The position numbers and the translations under genes are program-made. A model generated the notes under the pieces. That model was given only the letters and a program-made list of their open reading frames with translations. It was not told the origin of the DNA and searched no databases. From Lamellibrachia columna (Eukaryota; Annelida; Polychaeta; Sabellida; Siboglinidae), in contig OY759269.1 of assembly GCA_963662155.1 (NCBI GenBank), positions 5,088,970 through 5,152,969 of the forward strand: a stretch of DNA of 64,000 nucleotides, written 5' to 3'. This document shows, piece by piece, positions 61,838-64,000 of this stretch (position 1 is the stretch's first letter; every line of letters begins with the position of its first letter).

Positions 61838-63120
61838 TAGACATACAAAATGAAGCTGGATAACGAAAGGTCTATTAAGATCAATTAAACATGGAGATAA
61901 ATTATATAAACAACTGATGATGTTACACCCGGATACTGCAGAATATAAAACGTGTTGCACTAATCTAAATACATACAACGTAATACTTAAGAAGAACATT
62001 CGAGAAGCAAAGAGATTACACTATGAAAATGTTTTCGACAAATACAAATTCAATGCAGCAAATACCTGGAAAGCAGTTAATGAAATTACATCAAGACACA
62101 GATTTAGTACACACTTTCCAACATGTTTTTAACAAAATAATAAGACATACGCTAAAAATCTTGACGTAGCTAATGAATTTAACCACATTTAAACGGAAAC
62201 TAGCCCTAATACCATGTACAAATGTACAAATGTACAAATGCAAATACTTTTACAAAATTTCTAAAAAACAAGAATAAAAATGGTTTCAGATTTACAGAAA
62301 TACAAGAGGAATCCGTATCACAAAATTAATAATCCATAACCTATTTTACTAATACAACACTACTGTCTGATAATCAATACGGCTTCAGACCCCACAGTTC
62401 AACTGAATATGCAGCTCTAGAAATAGTCGATAGGATCACTATACAATTGGATTACAACCAATTACCCATCAGTATATTTCTTGATTTATCGAAAGCATTC
62501 GATACATTTGACCACACGTTCCTCTTAAAAAAATTTAATATTATGAGTTGGAATCCTCAGCATTACAACTATTAAAGAGTTACTTAACAAACCGTGAGCA
62601 ATTTGTAAACATTGATGACATAAAATCAAATGTCTTCCCTATAAACACAGGGACCCACAAGGCCCAATACTAGGTTATCTGCTATTCATTATATATATTA
62701 ACGATTTCTCACAAGCCAAGCCAGTACTGCCTTTAAATTCATTACATATGCCGATGAGGCTTCGCCAGTAGTACGCTCGGGTCCTACAAATGGTACAAAT
62801 AAGCCATATACCGAATATATGATAAAAACAGAACTAGACAACATAGCAGAATAGCCAACACTTTATAAATTATCATTAAATATCAACAAAACTAAATATA
62901 TGATTGTTCAAATGCCAAAAAGGGTAATGGTACCAACATTAAAAATTGATGGTGTAAACATTGAAAGAGTCCCACATTTCAACTTCTTAGGTGTACTTAG
63001 ACAAACATTTAAATTAGCATAGACATATTGAGAAAATAGCAGGACAATCGGAATTATAAACACGTTGAAGGATATCTTACCAGAAAGTATCAGAATTATA
63101 CTATATTATTAATTAGTATT

Positions 63121-63349
63121 TCACCTCACCTATCCCGTATCCGTCTGTGGTCTTTGGGCCACCTCTGACGATAATCGCACAATCTATTTCCACCTTTGCC
63201 GGTCTTTTGTTGCCATTTATGATGCGTAGAAGTCGAGGCCTGTCCATTATCTGATGTTGTCATTCCAGTTCTTTTTCTGCCTCTCTCTCCTTCTTTTCCC
63301 TCTTACTGTGCCTTGCAGGGTGTTTTTGCCAGGCCAGTAGACCTGTGAC
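63121..63349 (-). mobile_element. 5'-truncated RTE-like LINE 3' end, 229 bp, with 9-bp target duplication
   Basis: Flanked by ATTAGTATT (63112-63120 and 63350-63358). The minus strand reads ARVRGKEGERGRKRTGM, then WQQKTGKGGNRLCDYRQRW, a LINE C-terminal pattern (GRxxxRW-D, RxxWRxxV). It ends in TAGGTGAGGTGA. It interrupts the thumb motif (ILYY-LVL and HINYC) of the host LINE. Confidence 0.82.
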
Positions 63350-63526
63350 ATTAGTATTACATCGCACATAAATTACTGCCTAATAATCTGGGGCTACTAG
63401 TGCAATAGGATAACAAAAATTACAGAAGAAACAATTATAATAATATATGAAACCACATACAACTCACATACGGAACCATTATTTAAATGCCTCTCTGTTT
63501 TAAAAGTTAAAGACTTACTTAAAATA

Positions 63527-63674
63527 CAAACTTACACAACTGTCCGATAAACAAGAACAAATACATACACAATGATCTCGCGCGTAAACACAACAAAATA
63601 CAAACTTACACAACTGTCCGATAAACAAGAACAAATACATACACAATGATCTCGCGCGTAAACACAACAAAATA
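63527..63674. repeat. 74-bp direct duplication inside the LINE C-terminus
   Basis: Two adjacent copies containing ACAAACTTACACAACTGTCC and TGATCTCGCGCGTAAACAC. Confidence 0.93.
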
Positions 63675-64000
63675 CAGACATTTAGAAAACAACACGAATT
63701 TGCGAAAAAAATCTGAAATATAATTTACCAAATATCATCAACAAAACACCAGACATTGTAAAAGATAAGGTGATCACACACAGTTTACAGGGATATATAC
63801 ATTATGTTAAAAATTATATTATAAAAAGTTATCTATGCGTACGCACTGTTATTGACTGCTACACTTGCACGCATGGTCAAGAATAAATACTTCATCCAGA
63901 TATACGCGTTAACATTAATTTATACAAGCGGAAATATACAATAAATTAATTAAAAATTTCCCAAGGTGGCTCCTGCGAGAGCGACTTCTTTGGTCTTAAT

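Larger units (their letters stand above)
59990..63890 (+). mobile_element. Decayed jockey-superfamily LINE with internal arrays and insertions
   Basis: Endonuclease start FRVAYSNIQSSNAKFSELGA, catalytic-region LSVICLQES, then after a tandem array EGLIIKISDGGLNKPAII, IFVGNYNIYLLK (Asn for the catalytic Asp of GD[FY]N) and TLPTRFS. The linker has KTIREAK-like KKNIREAKRLHYENVFDKY. RT motifs are DNQYGFRPHSSTEYAALEIV, ISIFLDLSKAFDTFDH, QGPILGYLLFIIYINDF and FKFITYADEAS (YADE for YADD). The C-terminal end near 63720-63880 reads LPNIINKTPDIV and HSLQGYIHYVKNYI, with a final NCYTC-like remnant. Many stops; two (TA)n tracts and a LINE fragment interrupt it. Confidence 0.82.

Overview
The window looks like nuclear DNA of a metazoan, most likely a marine invertebrate. 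The phylum is not resolved. Three things point that way: intronless class A GPCR genes of FMRFamide-receptor-like type, many non-LTR retrotransposons (RTE-like, CR1-like and other jockey-superfamily LINEs) with hAT, pogo-like and mariner-type remnants, and very dense micro- and minisatellite DNA. I see no bacterial-type operon, rRNA, tRNA or CRISPR array.

Only two loci look like intact host protein genes. They are paralogous receptors on the + strand (5366-6481 and 26586-27719), each with a conserved upstream block and an AATAAA about 770-780 nt after the stop. Five further pieces of the same gene are scattered about: 5' ends at 4171-4682 and 53549-53850, 3' ends at 36519-36725 and 44541-44770 (minus), and a middle piece at 48207-49317. 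The middle piece carries 15 in-frame copies of a 14-residue extracellular-loop segment.

Layout: an RTE-like LINE (1-3158, minus); (TA)n-rich DNA and a tandemly duplicated receptor 5' end (3172-5365); receptor 1; a 27-bp array (7386-8164); a 53-bp array derived from LINE coding sequence (8408-10315); dispersed-element copy A with a 24-bp array, split by a near-complete CR1-like LINE (10985-17480); a degenerate CR1 copy; a LINE (20130-23420) holding a TA-flanked MITE and an inverted CR1 fragment; element copy C; receptor 2; a LINE-derived 30-bp array (29574-30288); element copies B and F; a 4.1-kb 36-bp satellite (40079-44216) in copy G; copy D; the chimeric receptor ORF; copy E with a clean hAT insertion (50217-51487); a foldback element (54140-54731); a gene-poor stretch; and a decayed LINE (59990-63890) with an amplified endonuclease segment and a 229-bp LINE insertion.

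The main theme is local birth of tandem arrays from pre-existing sequence. Some arrays arise inside a receptor loop or LINE coding sequence. Others arise at different internal positions of one dispersed non-coding element family, called R1 here (copies A-G). Mobile elements and (TA)n tracts coincide with many breakpoints of the receptor copies.
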